Notes: generated by a model from the letters alone, not told the origin. Counted from the stretch's first letter, positions 1 to 8,397 are shown. The stretch is 64,000 nucleotides of DNA from CAYRNY01 sp964425755 (GCA_964425755.1 CAYRNY010000021.1:1-64000); one strand, 5' to 3'. Program-made: numbers and translations.

Positions 1-93
1 CAAACCTATCGTAGCCCTAGAGCGTCTTTCATTCAAAACTGCATAACTTCAGTAAATGGTGTGAGTCACTGAACGAGGGGAACTCTGAAACGT

Positions 94-1227
94 ATGCGTG
101 TGGCGCTGTTTACCGAGACCTTCCTGCCGAAAATTGACGGCATCGTCACCGTGTTGGTGCTGCTGATGGACCATCTCGTCAAGCGCGGGGTTGAGTTCAT
201 GGTTGTCGCGCCAAAGCTGGAAGGGCAGGCCGCCGACTATCGCGGGAACAAGGTGGTTGGCGTTCCGGGGCTTACGTTCCCGTTTTACCCCGAACTCAAG
301 TTCGGCCCGCCGACGCTGCATACCTACCGCGAAATCAAGGCGTTCAAGCCGGATATCGCGCATTTCATCCACCCGACGCTGGTCGGCACGGGGGGCATGA
401 TGATGGCTAAGCGGCTCAACGTGCCGACGCTAGCCTCGTTTCACCTGGACCTGGCGAACATGATCCATTATTTCGGCTTCGGGTTTCTGGAGCCGGTTGT
501 GTGGTGGTACACGCGCCAGAACTTCAACGCGGCGGATTACGCGCTGGCCCCGTCGCGGCTCGTGCAGCAGGACATGCTCGCGCACGGTGTGAAGCAGGTC
601 GGGCTGTGGCGTAGGGGCGTCGATGCCGAGCATTTCCACCCCGGTTACGCCGATCGCGATATGCGGGTGCGCCTGTCGGCAGGGCACCCGGACGACACGA
701 TCTTGCTGTATGTCGGGCGGCTCTCCAACGAGAAACAGATCGACAAGATCCGCCCGGTGCTGGAACGCGTGCCCGGCACGCGGCTGGCGATCGTGGGCGA
801 CGGCCCGGCTCGCAGTGAGCTGCAGCAATACTTCAGGGGCACCCCGGCGACGTTCATGGGGTACCTGCGCGACGAGGAATTGTGGTCCGCTTTCGCGAGC
901 GCGGACGTGTTCGTGTTCCCGTCGGCGATGGAGACCTTCGGGCTGGTGCTGATCGAGGCGATGGCGTCCGGGCTGCCGGTGGTCACGACGCGCGTGGGTG
1001 GCGTGGATGATATGGTGCAGTCCGGCGTGAACGGGTACGTTTTCAATGTGGGCGACGTGCGCGGCATGATCGACGGTGTGCGCGCGATCCTCTCCGACCC
1101 CAGCAAGCGGCGCGTCATGGGCCGCAACGCGCGCATCTTCGCCGAAACGCAGTCCTGGCCCGTGATGATGGACGAACTGCTCACGTGCTACGAGGACCTG
1201 ATCGGCGGTCGCCAGCCCGCGATCTGA
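94..1227 (+). CDS. GT4-family glycosyltransferase (MgtA/PimB/SqdX-like)
   Basis: A 377-residue GT-B fold glycosyltransferase. Such enzymes transfer a sugar from a nucleotide donor to a lipid or glycan at the inner face of the membrane. The N-terminus (RVALFTETFLPKIDG) is the acceptor-side Rossmann start typical of the mannosyltransferase/sulfoquinovosyl-diacylglycerol synthase subgroup. The donor-binding half begins near residue 205 (LLYVGRLSNEKQ), and the E-x7-E signature is present with Glu280 and Glu288 in ETFGLVLIE, followed by ASGLPVV. Length is normal for the family. A purine-rich GAGGGG lies about 13 bases upstream of the ATG, a rather long spacing. The gene stands alone in front of a convergent gene, so the actual acceptor and sugar cannot be told; a glycolipid role is inference from the subgroup. 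Confidence 0.9.
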   Translation: MRVALFTETFLPKIDGIVTVLVLLMDHLVKRGVEFMVVAPKLEGQAADYRGNKVVGVPGLTFPFYPELKFGPPTLHTYREIKAFKPDIAHFIHPTLVGTGGMMMAKRLNVPTLASFHLDLANMIHYFGFGFLEPVVWWYTRQNFNAADYALAPSRLVQQDMLAHGVKQVGLWRRGVDAEHFHPGYADRDMRVRLSAGHPDDTILLYVGRLSNEKQIDKIRPVLERVPGTRLAIVGDGPARSELQQYFRGTPATFMGYLRDEELWSAFASADVFVFPSAMETFGLVLIEAMASGLPVVTTRVGGVDDMVQSGVNGYVFNVGDVRGMIDGVRAILSDPSKRRVMGRNARIFAETQSWPVMMDELLTCYEDLIGGRQPAI

Positions 1228-1480
1228 CCGGTGGGGCAGCTTTATATTGAATGCTAGGAGTCGCGCACGTCGTAACCTGGGTTCGGGTTATACCTCATCC
1301 CCCGGCGCTCTATCCCGCTGGGCCGGAATACATGCGCAACAAGCTGTTTGTGACACAGCAAAGCTGTACCTGGCATTATCAACGTCCCCATTCATGCACA
1401 CGCCCCGGCATCGGGTCCCTTGTATGATGAGATGAAGAGTCTCGGATGGAGCGGGGATTTAGGGGTGAGGCGAGCGCATA

Positions 1481-2266
1481 TCATTGATCGCCCCCGCCGG
1501 CCCTGCACCCGTTGGGCAGCGTGCCCCACTCCTGCGGGCAGGCGTCGTCCGCATCCGGCACGCCGTCGCCATCCGCGTCCGCGAGCGGCACCGCTTCCGG
1601 TGTATTGTCCGGTGCGGGCCGCGCCTCGATGTGCACTTCCAGCACCAGGTCGCCGAACACCGGCTCCGGATCGACCGTCACAATCGTGCGTTCCTGCACG
1701 CGCGCGTCGTTGACGAGCGTGTTCTGCTGCGCGAACAGCGTCAGCCCCTCGTCCGCCACGCGGAAAATGCGAAACGCACGCATCGCGCCGATCACCATGT
1801 CAAAACGGAAGCTCGGCTCTCCGTCGGGACCGATTTCAGGATCGTAGGCCAGCGACACGACGAGTCCCTGCCCGTCCTCGCGCACCGCGTAGCCCGCCAT
1901 CCCCCGGTCGCGCACTTCCAGCGCGACGTAGTCCGCGTTCGCGTCGAGCCGATCGCTGATCACGCCGATCGCCCCCTGGCTCCAGCCGGTATTCTCAAGC
2001 GCCACGTATACCAGCGGCGTTTCGGCGCGGTCCTCGGCACCGAGCGTGATCTGTGCCTGGAAGCGACTCGATTCCGCCACATCGCCCGGCGCGAGCGCCT
2101 GGAACAGGACCGGGAATGCCGGGTCGGCGCTGAACAACAGCAGGTCGTCGTCCTCTTCCGCCGCCGGATCGTCGCCGTCCTGCGCGCGGACCATCGCCCC
2201 CACGCCGCCCGCCAGCAGCAGCGCGGCCAGCACCGCGATCACGAGATTACGCAGCCATCTTCGCAT
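1481..2266 (-). CDS. secreted protein with C-terminal thrombospondin-type-3-like Ca-binding repeat
   Basis: A 261-residue exported protein of unknown function. I chose the ATG at 2266 because AGGGGG sits just upstream and it places a clean signal peptide (MRRWLRNLVIAVLAALLLAG) at the N-terminus; the frame is open for another 51 codons upstream but that part is not protein-like. After an acidic linker (residues 30-45) comes a beta-rich body of about 180 residues without a family I recognise. The tail (about 230-261) contains DADGDGVPDADDACP, a thrombospondin type 3-like calcium-binding motif, plus a second Cys shortly after, which could form a disulfide outside the cell. It converges with the glycosyltransferase gene and is divergent from the PyrK-like gene. 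Confidence 0.8.
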   Translation of the reverse strand: MRRWLRNLVIAVLAALLLAGGVGAMVRAQDGDDPAAEEDDDLLLFSADPAFPVLFQALAPGDVAESSRFQAQITLGAEDRAETPLVYVALENTGWSQGAIGVISDRLDANADYVALEVRDRGMAGYAVREDGQGLVVSLAYDPEIGPDGEPSFRFDMVIGAMRAFRIFRVADEGLTLFAQQNTLVNDARVQERTIVTVDPEPVFGDLVLEVHIEARPAPDNTPEAVPLADADGDGVPDADDACPQEWGTLPNGCRAGGGDQ

Positions 2267-2417
2267 CGGCCATCCCCCTAACGTAAGCTGATATGGTATG
2301 ATGGTTCTCAGTTTATCTAATCTGGTGTCGCGAGGAAAATCAACGCGCGCAGCAGGCGCAAAGTCTCGCGGCTTAACCCCGCTTGCAGAGCGCGGGCGGG
2401 CGACAAAGGGTTTGCCC

Positions 2418-3161
2418 ATGCGCGAAACTCAAGCCCTGATCGAGCGCGTGCGGCGCGTGTCGGCTGACGTGCAGCAGGTCGCGCTCACTATCGACAGCGC
2501 GCTGGCGCACCTGGAACCCGGCCAGTCGATCACCGTGCGCCCGGTGGACCAGCCGGGCTGGGACCCGTACCTGCGCGAGCAGTGGCTGCCGGTCGACGTG
2601 CAGCCGGGGCGTATGGTGGTGGAGCTTCCTTCCGGGCGGCGTTACGCCCCCGGCACGGCGGTGACCGCGCTCAGCCCGGTGGGCCGCCCGATCCCGTTTC
2701 GTGACGGGGTGCGGCACGTCTTGATGATCGCGGATGATGTGCTGCCGACGCCGTTTGTGCACGCGGCGCGCACCCTGATCAGTGCCGGAGTCGAGGCGAC
2801 GTTGCTGCTGCACGGCATGGCGCGGCGCTATCCGCTCGAACTGCTGCCGCCGGAGATCGAGGTCATCGCTGCCGATGCAGAGTGGTCCTGGCCCGACCAG
2901 GTCGAGATGCTCAACTGGGCGGACCAGGTGCTCGCGCTGGCCCCGGAACAAACGCAGCTCGACATCTACCGCCGCCTGTACGAGACCATCGCGCAACTGC
3001 GCAGCCACGATATCCCCGATGGTTTCGTGTGCGGCATGTTTTATCCCCGGCTGGCCTGCGCGGCAGGCGCGTGCAGCGCGTGTATGGTCCCGTCGCGCGC
3101 GGCGCTGCTGGCCTGCAGCGACGGACCGGCCATCGACCTGAAACGAGTGAGCCTGACATGA
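2418..3161 (+). CDS. PyrK-like [2Fe-2S] electron-transfer protein, divergent
   Basis: A 247-residue protein resembling the FAD/NAD/Fe-S subunit of class 1B dihydroorotate dehydrogenase (PyrK). The C-terminal cysteines have the PyrK spacing C-x4-C-x2-C-x10-C (Cys214, 219, 222, 233) followed by the typical DGP, so an iron-sulfur cluster is likely. The flavin-binding Arg-Pro-x-Ser/Thr motif and the Gly-rich NAD loop of normal PyrK are not recognisable; the corresponding region reads MIADDVLPTPF. ATG 2418 is chosen because the protein similarity starts there; the frame is open back to 2298. It overlaps the next gene by ATGA at 3158-3161, so the two are translationally coupled. A PyrD-like gene lies 1.4 kb downstream, and the two may form one altered redox enzyme (inference). 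Not given a symbol because the true pyrK may be elsewhere. Confidence 0.7.
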   Translation: MRETQALIERVRRVSADVQQVALTIDSALAHLEPGQSITVRPVDQPGWDPYLREQWLPVDVQPGRMVVELPSGRRYAPGTAVTALSPVGRPIPFRDGVRHVLMIADDVLPTPFVHAARTLISAGVEATLLLHGMARRYPLELLPPEIEVIAADAEWSWPDQVEMLNWADQVLALAPEQTQLDIYRRLYETIAQLRSHDIPDGFVCGMFYPRLACAAGACSACMVPSRAALLACSDGPAIDLKRVSLT

Positions 3162-3931
3162 GCGATTCCAACCTGACCGGCGTGTTGTTTATCGGCGCGC
3201 ACCCGGACGACGAGACCGTGATGGCGGGCGGCATGCTGGCCCTGCTGGACGCGCGCGGCATCCTGACGCACGTCGTCTGCGCGACGGACGGGCGCGGCGG
3301 CGAGTCCGGCGACGTGTCCGAAGCCGCGACACCGGACGCCCTCGCCAGGGTCCGCGCGCAGGAATTGCGCTGCGCGCTGGACGCGCTCGGCGTGGATAGC
3401 CTGACCCTGCTCGGCTACGAAGACCCGGTGATCGGCCCTGGCGACGAGCTGTACGGCTTCCGGGCCGACGAGCACAGGCTCGCGGGGCAGCTCGCGGGCG
3501 CGATCCGCGCGACCGGGGCCAGCGTGATCCTGACGCACGGCAGCGACGGCGAATACGGCCATCCCGCGCACAGGCAGGTGCACCGGGCCGTGCTGCGCGC
3601 GGTGCGCGATCGGCGCTTGCCGGTGGCGGTCTACGGGATCGCGGCGGTAGTGCCGGGCCACGAAGATCGGCTGTGGAACCTTAGCGACCCGGCACACGTC
3701 GCGCTGGACATCACGCCCTGGATCGAGCAGAAACACGCCGCGATGCTGTGCCACCGCACGCAGCACCAACTGTTCAAGCGGCGGCGCAAGCTCAAGACGG
3801 TGCGCGAGGCGATCCGCACGATCGAGTCGGTGCGCCGCTTCATCCCCGCGCCGGACGGCGACAACATGGCGGGCGACCCGTTCATCCGGCTGCTGATCGC
3901 GGCAGGCGGGTGGATTCCCGCCGGTACCTGA
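3158..3931 (+). CDS. PIG-L/LmbE-family zinc deacetylase
   Basis: A 257-residue member of the PIG-L (LmbE) family, zinc-dependent enzymes that remove acetyl groups from N-acetylglucosamine-type substrates such as GlcNAc-inositol or bacillithiol and mycothiol precursors. The family signature AHPDDE is at residues 14-19 (metal ligands His15 and Asp18), and the second metal-binding segment YGHPAH gives His135 and His138. The catalytic base is Asp17 by analogy. The start is fixed by the 4-base ATGA overlap with the preceding PyrK-like gene. Between the Fe-S protein and the PyrD-like protein, its substrate is unclear; sugar or thiol-cofactor metabolism is possible. Confidence 0.9.
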   Translation: MSDSNLTGVLFIGAHPDDETVMAGGMLALLDARGILTHVVCATDGRGGESGDVSEAATPDALARVRAQELRCALDALGVDSLTLLGYEDPVIGPGDELYGFRADEHRLAGQLAGAIRATGASVILTHGSDGEYGHPAHRQVHRAVLRAVRDRRLPVAVYGIAAVVPGHEDRLWNLSDPAHVALDITPWIEQKHAAMLCHRTQHQLFKRRRKLKTVREAIRTIESVRRFIPAPDGDNMAGDPFIRLLIAAGGWIPAGT

Positions 3932-4004
3932 CCGGCGACTCCCGTTTCCAGGCAAGCGCTGTTTACCCCACACATATACGGGCAAACACGCCAGACACCA
4001 CGAT

Positions 4005-4021
4005 CCCCCACTATATGGGGG
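4005..4021 (+). other. small hairpin after the deacetylase gene
   Basis: CCCCCA (4005-4010) and TGGGGG (4016-4021) form a 6-bp stem with a 5-base loop, 73 bases after the deacetylase stop. No run of T follows, so it is at best a weak terminator or an mRNA-end stabiliser. Confidence 0.35.
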
Positions 4022-4144
4022 GCTTCCCCACGCCATCCGATCCGATAATAGAATCAAGCGCCCCTGTTCGCTGTGCGAGGGCAGGGCTGGTTCACCATCG
4101 CTGGCAACGACCGTGCTAACCAGTTGTTTGACGGGGAGAGCACC

Positions 4145-4513
4145 ATGTACACCGCCGGACGTAACGCCACAAGCGAGTGGGACGAAATGCAGTGGGAGTA
4201 TAAGATCGTCCGCGCCCGGAACCGTGAATTTGGGTACCGGGAGCACCTGGAAGCCCTGCTGCGCGAGGAAGCGCTCGCGGGATGGATCATGACCGAGAAG
4301 TATAACGATTCGCAGGTGCGCTTCAAGCGTCACCGCAGTTCCCGCCACAACGACCGCTTTCTGCCCGCCGCGATCGACCCGTACCGCACGCTCTACACGC
4401 CGCCGCAGCACCGGGACGCACAGCACCTGCACGTGCTGCTGCTGGTGATCGCGCTGGCGGTCGCATTGACGGCGATGGTGCTGGTCGTGCTGCTGGCAAC
4501 GCTGCCAGCGTGA
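4145..4513 (+). CDS. small protein with C-terminal membrane anchor, unknown
   Basis: A 122-residue protein. The first 95 residues are soluble and charged, starting with a WEYKIVRARN segment reminiscent of DUF4177-like small proteins that begin with MxWEYK (weak resemblance only). A single hydrophobic helix covers about residues 98-120, so the soluble part would face the cytoplasm. The ATG at 4145 is supported by GGGGAGAG directly upstream. A possible -10 box GATAAT lies at 4044-4049. It is located between the deacetylase and the PyrD-like gene but with a separate upstream gap, so it may be its own transcription unit. Confidence 0.75.
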   Translation: MYTAGRNATSEWDEMQWEYKIVRARNREFGYREHLEALLREEALAGWIMTEKYNDSQVRFKRHRSSRHNDRFLPAAIDPYRTLYTPPQHRDAQHLHVLLLVIALAVALTAMVLVVLLATLPA

Positions 4514-4532
4514 CGGGAGCCGCGTTGTTCGC

Positions 4533-4538
4533 TATAAT
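4533..4538 (+). promoter_or_regulatory. -10 box for the PyrD-like gene
   Basis: A perfect TATAAT, preceded by a weak -35 (GTGACG, 4510-4515, 17-base spacer), lies 50 bases before the PyrD-like start. It suggests that this gene has its own promoter. Confidence 0.5.
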
Positions 4539-4587
4539 CTTGCTCGCGATGCTGTTTTCCTGACCGCTTACCGCGAGTAAAGACCCG

Positions 4588-5550
4588 ATGATCGAACTGA
4601 CCCGCCCCGGTAAAGATACGCTCGTCGTCGAGAACCCCGTGATGCCCGCCGCCGGAACCTTTGGGTTCGACGGCGCGGGCTACCGCGACCTGATCGACCT
4701 GACCAAGCTCGGCGCGCTCGTGACGAACCCCGTCACGTGGCGACCGCGCCGCGCCGCACGCGGGCCGCACGTGGTCCCGTTGCCATCCGGCGCGCTGATC
4801 CATACTGGGCTGCCCAACCCCGGCATCCGCAAGGTGATTCAGCGTTACGGGCCAAGCTGGGAGCGCAGCCTCGCGCCGGTGATCGTGCATGTCGTCGCGA
4901 CCACGCCCGACGAAGTCGCGCGGTGCGCCGGCGAGCTGGAGCACGCGCCGGGCGTCGTGGGGATCGAGCTGGGCTTGCACGACCGCGCCACGCCGGACGA
5001 TATCATCGCGCTGGTGCGGGCCGCGCTGGATCACACGCTGCGCCCGCTGCTGGTGCGCGTGCCGCTTTACAGCGCGCTGGAGTCGGCACTGGCGGCACAG
5101 GATGCGGGGGCCGGGGGGATCGTGGTCGCCGCGCCGCCGCGTGGCACCACGCGCGACCCGGAATCGGGCCGGCTGACCGGGGGACGCATCTACGGGCCCT
5201 GGCTGGCGGCGCAGACGCTGCGCGCGGTCGGGCAGGTCGCGGGGGCGGTTGATATCCCCGTGATCGGCAGTGGCGGGATTCACACACCCGATGTCGCGCG
5301 GGATTTTATCGAAGCGGGGGCCGTCGCGGTGCAGGTGGACAGCGTCACCTGGGTGCAGCCGCGCGCGCTGGAGATCATCGCGCGCAACCTCGGCGGGCTG
5401 GAACTCACACGCGCGGCGGGCGCGCTCGCCGACGAGTGGGAGCCGGGCATCGGCAATACGATCGTTAAGCGCCGCCAGGGGCTTGATCCGGACGCCGGCA
5501 GCCACGCGGATGACGCCGCGCCGCCCCGACCGCCCGACTTGCCGGAGTGA
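4588..5550 (+). CDS. dihydroorotate dehydrogenase-like flavoprotein lacking catalytic Cys motif
   Basis: A 320-residue TIM-barrel protein of the dihydroorotate dehydrogenase superfamily. The N-terminus (NPVMPAAGTFGFDG) and the C-terminal FMN-phosphate segment (PVIGSGGIHTPDVARDFIEAGA then VAVQVDS) are well kept. However, the family's strand carrying N-x-S-C-P-N reads IELGLHDRA here (residues 126-134), so the catalytic Cys of class 1 enzymes is absent and no Ser of class 2 replaces it. The VKLSP lysine strand reads VRVPLY, and the substrate-binding NT pair reads AAPP. It therefore probably still binds FMN but does not oxidise dihydroorotate in the normal way. The last 25 residues are a Pro/Asp-rich extension. 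A PyrK-like partner lies upstream. Alternatives are a nitronate-monooxygenase-like or other flavin oxidoreductase. Confidence 0.75.
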   Translation: MIELTRPGKDTLVVENPVMPAAGTFGFDGAGYRDLIDLTKLGALVTNPVTWRPRRAARGPHVVPLPSGALIHTGLPNPGIRKVIQRYGPSWERSLAPVIVHVVATTPDEVARCAGELEHAPGVVGIELGLHDRATPDDIIALVRAALDHTLRPLLVRVPLYSALESALAAQDAGAGGIVVAAPPRGTTRDPESGRLTGGRIYGPWLAAQTLRAVGQVAGAVDIPVIGSGGIHTPDVARDFIEAGAVAVQVDSVTWVQPRALEIIARNLGGLELTRAAGALADEWEPGIGNTIVKRRQGLDPDAGSHADDAAPPRPPDLPE

Positions 5551-5560
5551 GCACCGCCCG

Positions 5561-5593
5561 AAAAAATAAAGACCTCGCACAATGACGAGGTCT
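5561..5593 (-). terminator. intrinsic terminator of the flp gene
   Basis: AGACCTCG (5570-5577) pairs with CGAGGTCT (5586-5593) around an 8-base loop. Read on the minus strand, the stem is followed by TTATTTTTT (5569-5561), a good intrinsic terminator 68 bases after the pilin stop. Confidence 0.85.
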
Positions 5594-5660
5594 GAATCAG
5601 GACGAAACGATAATTCAAGCTATTCCCCAATACCCCAGGCCAGTAACGAACACAAGCACG

Positions 5661-5843
5661 TCAGATATTCTGGAGCACGTTGTCGTACACATCCGCGATC
5701 GCCGGTCCCAGGATCACCAGGATCGCGATCACGACGACCGCAACCAGGACCAGGATCAAGGCGTACTCCACAAGGCCCTGTCCCTGCGTCATCGTCGCTG
5801 CCAGCGCGAGCCGCCGGTGCTTTAACCATTCCCAGATTGTCAT
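5661..5843 (-). CDS. flp: Flp-family type IVb pilin
   Basis: A 60-residue prepilin of the Flp/Fap family, the structural subunit of tight-adherence (Tad) pili. A 21-residue basic leader ends in Gly21, then QGLVEYALILVLVAVV: the prepilin peptidase site is Gly21/Gln22, with Glu26 and Tyr27 at mature positions +5 and +6 as the family requires, followed by one hydrophobic helix and a short polar tail. AGGAGG is placed 6-11 bases before the ATG. No tad/cpa assembly genes are in this window, so the machinery must be encoded elsewhere. A single-gene transcript is supported by its own promoter and terminator. Confidence 0.92.
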   Translation of the reverse strand: MTIWEWLKHRRLALAATMTQGQGLVEYALILVLVAVVVIAILVILGPAIADVYDNVLQNI

Positions 5844-5860
5844 TATGGCCTCCTTTCCTT

Positions 5861-5877
5861 ATCGTATTATATACGAT
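5861..5877 (-). promoter_or_regulatory. palindrome over the flp -10 box
   Basis: ATCGTAT and ATACGAT form a perfect 7-bp inverted repeat with a 3-base centre, 18 bases upstream of the flp ATG. On the minus strand the centre contains TATAAT (5871-5866), a likely -10 box. A dimeric repressor bound here would block flp transcription. Operator function is inference from geometry. Confidence 0.45.
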
Positions 5878-6208
5878 CTTTAAAGACAGTATTTAGGCAA
5901 TCCCGCCATAACATGCTCGCCTACCGGCCAGCCGCATGGTGCTTTTCACGTTCACGCGGAAAAGTTCCCCGGTCCACCACCCCGATTACGTTCATTTTAA
6001 CAAAAATTCACACGATCCTGACAAGAGGACAACTGTACCAGAGCAGCCGCACAACCGGGGCGCGCATGACCGGACCGCAGCACCGGCCAAGAAAAAAGAT
6101 TATGCGTTACCTTCGATAAATTGATATAATACATTGACTTTCTAAAGCAATCCTGTTACGCTGAATATAGCGTTCGTTCGATGCTGCCGACGAGGAGAGG
6201 AACCGCGC
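5878..6208. other. intergenic region between divergent flp and DUF2089 genes
   Basis: About 330 bases, AT-richer than its surroundings, with no convincing gene. The flp promoter is at its left edge. The right part contains TTGATATAATACATTGACT around 6121-6139, in which TATAAT and TTGACT are recognisable promoter elements for the rightward operon. Short readable frames here look non-coding. Confidence 0.5.
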
Positions 6209-6610
6209 ATGTACACTGTGTACCCAGTCCCCGGTCAATGTCCGGTCTGCGGAGATTCGATGACGATCACCCGGCTGCATTGCCACCGCTGCGATGTAAC
6301 CATCGAGGGCCGCTTTTCGATGGGGCGGCTGGCGCTGCTCACGCCGGAGCAACTGGAATTTGTCGAAAACTTCCTGCGCTGCGAAGGCAAGCTCAAACGC
6401 GTGGGGGACGAGTTGAACGTCTCGTACCCGACCGTGCGCAGCCGCCTGGACGAGGTCATCATCGCGATGGGCTACGAGCTGCCCAACAGTGACGACGAGG
6501 GTAATGAGGACGCCGTACAGCAATCCGAGGTGCGCCGCCAGGTGCTCGACGACCTGGCTGCCGGGCGCATCTCGTCCGAAGAAGCGGTCAAGCTGCTGCA
6601 AGGCGACTAA
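6209..6610 (+). CDS. DUF2089 family zinc-ribbon/HTH regulator
   Basis: A 133-residue DUF2089 protein. It has an N-terminal zinc ribbon (CPVCGD near residues 11-16 and CHRCD near 28-32), a helix-turn-helix-like core around residues 48-88 (LKRVGDELNVSYPTVRSRLD), and a C-terminal SHOCT-like helical hairpin (AAGRISSEEAVKLLQG). DUF2089 proteins usually sit first in operons with SHOCT-like and DUF4097 proteins, exactly as here, and are thought to regulate them; DNA binding is inferred from the HTH. The start follows GAGGAGAGG by 9 bases. It is 117 bases before the next gene. Confidence 0.88.
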   Translation: MYTVYPVPGQCPVCGDSMTITRLHCHRCDVTIEGRFSMGRLALLTPEQLEFVENFLRCEGKLKRVGDELNVSYPTVRSRLDEVIIAMGYELPNSDDEGNEDAVQQSEVRRQVLDDLAAGRISSEEAVKLLQGD

Positions 6611-6727
6611 GCGGGCCGCTGCGCGCTCTTTCTGGGCGGACGAACAACTCTGCCCCGCGCCTACATAGACTCATAACACAGCGTCACGGGTTTTGGCATA
6701 TGCCGTGACGATGAAGGAGGAAAAACC

Positions 6728-7186
6728 ATGCCCACCCGTAAAGCTATTCTCGAACGCCTCGCGCGCGGCGAGATCGACGTTACCGAGGCCGCCGACCTGC
6801 TGGGCCAGCCGCAAGCGGTGGAATCCGCCGCCCCGGAGCCGGTCAAGCCACCGCCCGGCCCCACCGAACCCGAACCCAGCGCCACGCCGGAACCGCCCGC
6901 CGAACCGCAGGCACCTTCCGCGCCGGATGCGCCGCAGGTCCCGGGCCGCCGCTGGCTGCATATCCACGTCAGCGACCTGGACACGGGCCGCAACCGCGTA
7001 CGCGTCAACGTGCCGCTGAGCCTGGTGACGTTCGGCCTCAAAGTCGGCGCACGCGTCACGGACGAGATCGACTCCGAGATGATCCAGGACATTATGGGCA
7101 CACTTCAGAACGACGACGTTACCGGAACACTGATCGAAGTCGAAGACATAGACGACAACGAGCGCGTGCACATCTTTGTGGACTGA
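6728..7186 (+). CDS. SHOCT-like domain protein A
   Basis: A 152-residue protein. Residues 3-27 (RKAILERLARGEIDVTEAADL) are a SHOCT-like helical hairpin, a short interaction module common in envelope-stress proteins. A Pro/Glu/Ala linker (about 30-72) joins it to an 80-residue beta-type domain starting RRWLHIHVSDLDTGRNRVRV and ending HIFVD. The same domain, at clear sequence similarity, makes up the protein at 9480-9854. A strong AAGGAGGAAAAACC precedes the ATG. It is the second gene of the DUF2089-DUF4097 run. The beta-domain function is unknown; interaction with the DUF4097 protein is the simplest idea. Confidence 0.8.
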   Translation: MPTRKAILERLARGEIDVTEAADLLGQPQAVESAAPEPVKPPPGPTEPEPSATPEPPAEPQAPSAPDAPQVPGRRWLHIHVSDLDTGRNRVRVNVPLSLVTFGLKVGARVTDEIDSEMIQDIMGTLQNDDVTGTLIEVEDIDDNERVHIFVD

Positions 7187-7229
7187 GACACGTAACGCAC
7201 GCACCAATAGCTAGAGGAGGTGCCCAGAT

Positions 7230-8372
7230 ATGGAACGCATTGAATTTGACAACGTCACCGTTGAGGTGATCATCCAGGCCATCGGCGGCGACCTGCGGCT
7301 GCGCGGGCGGCCCGGTGAGCGCTTGCAGGTCGACGGCGAAGGCGCGACCGTCGAACAGGTTAACCCGAAACAACCGTACCTCGTGCGCAGCAGCGGCGAT
7401 GCCCGCATCACCGTGCCGGATGACGTCGATGTCACCGTTCAGACTGTCGGCGGCGACGCCAAGATCACCGAACTCGGCGGCAAGACCGAGATCCAGGCCA
7501 TCGGCGGCGACCTGGCCCTGCGCGGCGTGGGGGATGTACAGATCAAGATGGTGGGCGGCGACCTGCGCCTGAAACGCGCCGAAGGGAACGTGATCGTCGA
7601 GACGGTCGGCGGCGACGCGACGATCCGCGATATCACCGGCACGGTGTGGGTCGCGGCGGTGGGGGCGGACCTGTACCTGCGCAGCGTCGAAGGCGACTGC
7701 GTGATCGAGAATGTCGGCTCCGACCTGGTGTTGAACGTGGACTTCCAGCCGGGCCGCGATTACCGTTTTAGCGCCGGAAGTGATATTCTCTGCCGCGTAC
7801 AGGATGACACCAACGCCAAACTGATCCTGCCGGCGGATACCGAGCTCAACCTCGACGTGCAGGCGCAGGTAACCGAAGACGCCGACGGGCTGCAAACCGT
7901 CACGTTGGGCGAGGGTGCGGCGACGGTGTACATTCAGAATGCCGACAGGGTGCGGCTGGTCGGCGAAGAAGAGGAGTTCATGATCAATTTCGGCGTGCAG
8001 ATCGAAGAGGAACTCGAAGCGCGGCTCTCGACCCTGGAAGAAAAGCTGAGCCAGCAGCTCGAAGGGCTGGACGAGCGCATCCAGGCGCGGGCCACGCAGT
8101 GGGCGTCACAGGCAGAACGTGCCGCCGAACTCGCGCAGCGCCAGGCCGAACGCGCGCTTGAACGGGTGCGCCGCAACATGGAGCGCGGCAGCCGCAAGAC
8201 CAGGCGCAGCCCCGGCCCGCGCCGCATCAACCTGTCGATGCGGGGCAGCGAGCGCGCCCCGGACAAAGACCCGGTCACCGAGGAAGAGCGCATGTTGATC
8301 CTCAAGATGGTGCAGGAGAACAAGATCACGATTGAGGAAGCCGAGCGCCTGCTGGCCGCGCTGGAGTCCTGA
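7230..8372 (+). CDS. DUF4097 beta-helix protein with coiled coil and SHOCT-like tail
   Basis: A 380-residue DUF4097/LiaG-like protein. Residues 3-180 are a repeat of about 19 residues with recurring IGGDLRLRG/VGGDAKITE-type turns (at least seven copies), predicting a right-handed beta-helix. After a globular section comes a long Glu/Arg/Ala coiled coil (about 255-325), a basic stretch, and a C-terminal SHOCT-like hairpin (EEERMLILKMVQENKITIEE, about 350-370). No signal peptide or membrane segment, so it is cytosolic. In Firmicutes, related proteins belong to cell-envelope antibiotic stress operons (LiaFSR and YvlB types). AGAGGAGGT lies 9 bases before the start. Confidence 0.85.
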   Translation: MERIEFDNVTVEVIIQAIGGDLRLRGRPGERLQVDGEGATVEQVNPKQPYLVRSSGDARITVPDDVDVTVQTVGGDAKITELGGKTEIQAIGGDLALRGVGDVQIKMVGGDLRLKRAEGNVIVETVGGDATIRDITGTVWVAAVGADLYLRSVEGDCVIENVGSDLVLNVDFQPGRDYRFSAGSDILCRVQDDTNAKLILPADTELNLDVQAQVTEDADGLQTVTLGEGAATVYIQNADRVRLVGEEEEFMINFGVQIEEELEARLSTLEEKLSQQLEGLDERIQARATQWASQAERAAELAQRQAERALERVRRNMERGSRKTRRSPGPRRINLSMRGSERAPDKDPVTEEERMLILKMVQENKITIEEAERLLAALES

Positions 8373-8397
8373 CGCGCGGGCCAGCACCTCCCGTGAA

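Noticed and set aside
1247..1480. Small rightward frames after the glycosyltransferase
   Set aside because: No ribosome-binding site, no protein-like composition; I regard the stretch as non-coding.
3041..4432. Minus-strand frame across the deacetylase and the following gene
   Set aside because: It crosses two plus-strand genes and an intergenic hairpin without any domain.
4588..5550. Naming the gene pyrD
   Set aside because: The catalytic N-x-S-C-P-N motif is absent, so dihydroorotate dehydrogenase activity is not supported.
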